A stretch of 7,175 bases of DNA from Alphaproteobacteria bacterium. Its GTDB lineage: Bacteria > Pseudomonadota > Alphaproteobacteria > Rhodobacterales > Rhodobacteraceae. Location: assembly GCA_003694465.1 (NCBI GenBank), contig RFKM01000152.1:1-7175 (forward strand). The letters are read 5' to 3'. The position numbers and the translations under genes were made by a program. Positions 6,142 to 7,175 of the stretch are shown here, piece after piece. Under the pieces are notes generated by a model. That model saw only the letters and a program-made list of their open reading frames with translations, ran no database searches and was not told the origin of the DNA. How positions within the stretch are numbered: the first letter of the stretch is position 1; every line of letters begins with the position of its first letter.

Positions 6142-6146
6142 CTCCC
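6142..6146 (-). promoter_or_regulatory. Ribosome binding site GGGAG of the DUF3422 gene
   Basis: GGGAG on the minus strand, 7 nt before the ATG at 6134, fixing the start at the conserved N-terminal signature of the family. Confidence 0.55.
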
Positions 6147-6148
6147 GC

Positions 6149-6165
6149 GGGTCAGGGTCTGACCC
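6149..6165. repeat. Perfect 7-bp inverted repeat GGGTCAG-GGT-CTGACCC
   Basis: The two 7-bp arms are exact reverse complements around a 3-nt centre, inside the 145-bp gap between the divergent DUF3422 and rluE genes and 15 bp upstream of the DUF3422 start. An overlapping 8-bp palindrome, CCCTAGGG, follows (6163-6170). It could be a protein binding site or an mRNA leader hairpin for the DUF3422 gene, just before its ribosome binding site. Its function is not known. Confidence 0.45.
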
Positions 6166-6245
6166 TAGGGATAGGCGGTTTTGCCCCCCTGCGCCAGAGC
6201 CGACGGGCGCGCATGTCCTGCCCCGTGCCCCGGCGCCATTCGGGG

Positions 6246-6274
6246 GTGAACAAGGCGCCCGGGCGCGCTATGGG
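6246..6274 (+). promoter_or_regulatory. Weak candidate promoter of rluE
   Basis: GTGAAC (6246-6251), a 17-bp spacer and TATGGG (6269-6274), which ends 5 nt before the rluE ATG. The boxes are poor matches. A leaderless start is suggested mainly because no Shine-Dalgarno precedes the gene. The spacer holds a perfect 12-bp palindrome, GCGCCCGGGCGC (6255-6266), which is notable but cheap at this GC content. Confidence 0.22.
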
Positions 6275-6279
6275 TTGGC

Positions 6280-6915
6280 ATGGCCCGGCTGATCCTGTTC
6301 AACAAACCCTTCGGCGTTCTTTCGCAATTCACCGATGCGAAAAGCCCGACCCCGCGCCCGACGCTCTCCGATTTCATCGCCACCCCCGGCGTCTATCCCG
6401 CCGGCCGGCTCGACCGCGACAGCGAAGGCCTGCTGCTGCTCACCGACGATGGCCGCCTTCAGGCGCGAATCGCCGACCCCCGCCATAAGCTGCCCAAGAC
6501 CTACCTCGTGCAGGTCGAAGGCGCGCCGTGCGATGCCGACCTCGCCCCGCTGCGCGCCGGCCTCACCCTGAAGGACGGGCCGACCCGCCCGGCCCGCGCC
6601 CGCCTCATCGCGCCGCCGGAGCTCTGGCCACGCACCCCGCCGGTGCGCTTCCGAAAATCGGTCCCCGATACCTGGATCGAGATGACCATCACCGAAGGGC
6701 GCAACCGGCAGGTGCGGCGGATGACGGCGGCAATCGGCCTGCCGACCCTGCGCCTCGTGCGCTGGCGCATCGGTCCGTGGAGCCTCGACGGCCTCGCCCC
6801 CGGCGCCTGGCGCGAAGCCCCGCCCGTCCCTTTTCCTGGCAAAAATACTCGAAAGGCGCGGGGGCGCAGCACCCGCGCCAACACCGCCCCCCACGGCAAA
6901 CCCCGCGCGAAATAG
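6280..6915 (+). CDS. rluE: 23S rRNA pseudouridine synthase, RluE type
   Basis: A cytoplasmic RNA-modifying enzyme of the RsuA/RluB/E/F family; E. coli RluE makes pseudouridine at position 2457 of 23S rRNA. The 211 residues start with [16 protein letters not shown] (4-19), very close to RluE. The catalytic Asp is Asp45 in [11 protein letters not shown] (42-52). KTYLVQVEG (73-81), LWPRTPPVR (115-123), RKSVP (125-129) and the RNA-binding [10 protein letters not shown] (139-148) follow, ending with [11 protein letters not shown]. There is no N-terminal S4 domain, as in RluE and unlike RsuA or RluB. After the normal end of the family fold (about residue 180) comes a basic, probably disordered tail ([10 protein letters not shown] onward, to 211) with many Lys/Arg. 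ATG 6280 is the only sensible start: LILFNKPF follows directly. An ATG at 6270 is out of frame. No Shine-Dalgarno is seen. Confidence 0.93.
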   Translation: MARLILFNKPFGVLSQFTDAKSPTPRPTLSDFIATPGVYPAGRLDRDSEGLLLLTDDGRLQARIADPRHKLPKTYLVQVEGAPCDADLAPLRAGLTLKDGPTRPARARLIAPPELWPRTPPVRFRKSVPDTWIEMTITEGRNRQVRRMTAAIGLPTLRLVRWRIGPWSLDGLAPGAWREAPPVPFPGKNTRKARGRSTRANTAPHGKPRAK

Positions 6916-6925
6916 AGCCGAACTC

Positions 6926-6953
6926 GGGCATTTGCGCCGCAGAGCGCATGCCC
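6926..6953 (+). terminator. Hairpin after rluE, possible terminator
   Basis: GGGCAT (6926-6931), a bulged TT, and GCGC (6934-6937) pair with GCGC (6944-6947) and ATGCCC (6948-6953): a 10-bp stem with a 2-nt bulge and a 6-nt loop, CGCAGA. It begins 10 bp after the rluE stop codon (TAG, 6913-6915). No T run follows directly, so it may act as a 3'-end stabiliser or a factor-dependent stop. Confidence 0.45.
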
Positions 6954-6987
6954 CCGCTTCCGCGCCAAACAGGACGTTCATGCCGCG

Positions 6988-7175
6988 TCAGAGGCCGGCC
7001 ACGGTTCGTTTTTTTTGGGGGCGGCGCACCTGCGGCAGGTCCAGCGCGGCGCGCCGCAGGTAGGACGCAACATCCGGCCCGCGCAGGCTTCCCCGAATCC
7101 ACGAAGCCAGCGTATGTCGCGTTGAATTGAATTCAGTGGCCCGGGGCGCAGAGCGGCCCGGGCATGCGCCCGCCC
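6988..7175 (-). CDS. Doubtful 3' end of a minus-strand gene running off the window
   Basis: A minus-strand frame is open from the right edge to a TGA at 6988-6990, giving at least 61 codons without an ATG, so any start would lie outside. The end reads as a plausible helical and basic C terminus (SYLRRAALDLPQVRR, then PQKKR where the T8 run is read in reverse). Against it: by my count 72% of third positions are G/C, compared with about 90% in glmS just outside its odd patch; first and second positions are almost as GC-rich; and it shares the region with hairpins. I recognise no family. It may be a chance open frame or the end of a horizontally acquired gene. Confidence 0.18.
   Translation of the reverse strand, partial: AGACPGRSAPRATEFNSTRHTLASWIRGSLRGPDVASYLRRAALDLPQVRRPQKKRTVAGL
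7028..7061. repeat. Nested inverted repeats ACCTGCGGC / GCCGCAGGT
   Basis: ACCTGCGGC (7028-7036) is exactly complementary to GCCGCAGGT (7053-7061), with 16 nt between. The left arm can instead pair with its neighbour as ACCTG-CGG-CAGGT (7028-7040), so two mutually exclusive hairpins are possible. A T8 run (7009-7016) lies just before it on the plus strand; it does not follow the hairpin, so this is not an intrinsic terminator on that strand. Confidence 0.45.
7123..7163. other. AT-rich palindrome followed by a GC hairpin at the right edge
   Basis: TGAAT-TGA-ATTCA (7123-7135) is an AT-rich palindrome that stands out in this GC-rich DNA. Directly after it, GCCCGGG (7139-7145) pairs with CCCGGGC (7157-7163) across an 11-nt loop. 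Together with the preceding bases this completes the ~260-bp tail after rluE, in which I see no convincing gene, tRNA or mobile element end. A regulatory region or terminator of the next gene is possible. Confidence 0.3.

Noticed and set aside
4716..6488. 590-codon plus-strand frame opposite DUF3422 and into rluE
   Set aside because: The opposite strand encodes a full-length DUF3422 protein with a ribosome binding site; the shadow is His/Arg/Gln-rich and ends inside rluE in the wrong frame.
6268..6981. 237-codon minus-strand frame opposite rluE
   Set aside because: Antisense to the conserved RluE; no recognisable family.
6991..7016. T8 run as an intrinsic terminator of rluE
   Set aside because: No good stem lies directly before it: GGCCGGCC has no loop, and the real hairpin is about 55 bp upstream.
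6916..7175. tRNA or small RNA gene in the right tail
   Set aside because: A GGTTCG was noticed near 7003, but no acceptor stem, anticodon arm or CCA-like end can be built around it.
1..7175. CRISPR array, transposase, toxin-antitoxin or defence genes
   Set aside because: No spaced direct repeats and no matching motifs on either strand; the recognisable genes are mostly housekeeping.

Overview
The window is about 7.2 kb of very GC-rich, densely coding bacterial chromosome. Gene content, protein wording and codon use (third positions almost always G or C) point to an alphaproteobacterium of the Rhodobacteraceae (Rhodobacter/Paracoccus/Rhodovulum type). This placement rests on remembered family resemblance, strongest for MoaA and the small lipoprotein, and not on a search. 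No phage, insertion sequence, CRISPR array, tRNA or rRNA is visible.

Layout. (1) 1-1593 (+): the glmS gene without its first ~77 codons (glucosamine-6-phosphate synthase, cell-wall precursor supply). (2) 1580-2083 (-): a small predicted lipoprotein whose 3' end overlaps the glmS 3' end by 14 bp. (3) 2166-3179 (+): moaA, the radical-SAM enzyme of molybdenum cofactor synthesis, divergent from the lipoprotein gene; the 82-bp gap holds two back-to-back promoter-like sequences whose predicted start points fall on or next to the start codons, so both messages may be leaderless. (4) 3307-3564 (+): a tiny gene joining a DUF2934 domain to a histone-H1-like Lys/Arg/Ala/Pro tail, preceded by a promoter-like sequence and an 18-bp operator-like palindrome. 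(5) 3614-4786 (-): argE (acetylornithine deacetylase, arginine synthesis), convergent with gene 4 over a short spacer that folds into a hairpin containing both stop codons. (6) 4854-6134 (-): a DUF3422 family membrane-anchored protein of unknown function, 67 bp upstream of argE on the same strand. (7) 6280-6915 (+): rluE, a 23S rRNA pseudouridine synthase, divergent from the DUF3422 gene. (8) 6916-7175: a tail without a convincing gene, with hairpins, a T8 run, an AT-rich palindrome and an open minus-strand frame running off the edge.

The named genes are housekeeping functions (cell wall, cofactor, amino acid, ribosome) and form no single pathway. They sit mostly as single transcription units on alternating strands; the only likely co-transcribed pair is DUF3422 followed by argE. 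I found no clear new multi-gene system. The most interesting items are the paired leaderless promoters, the DUF2934/H1-tail protein with its operator-like palindrome, the uncharacterised DUF3422 protein, and the compositionally odd right end.
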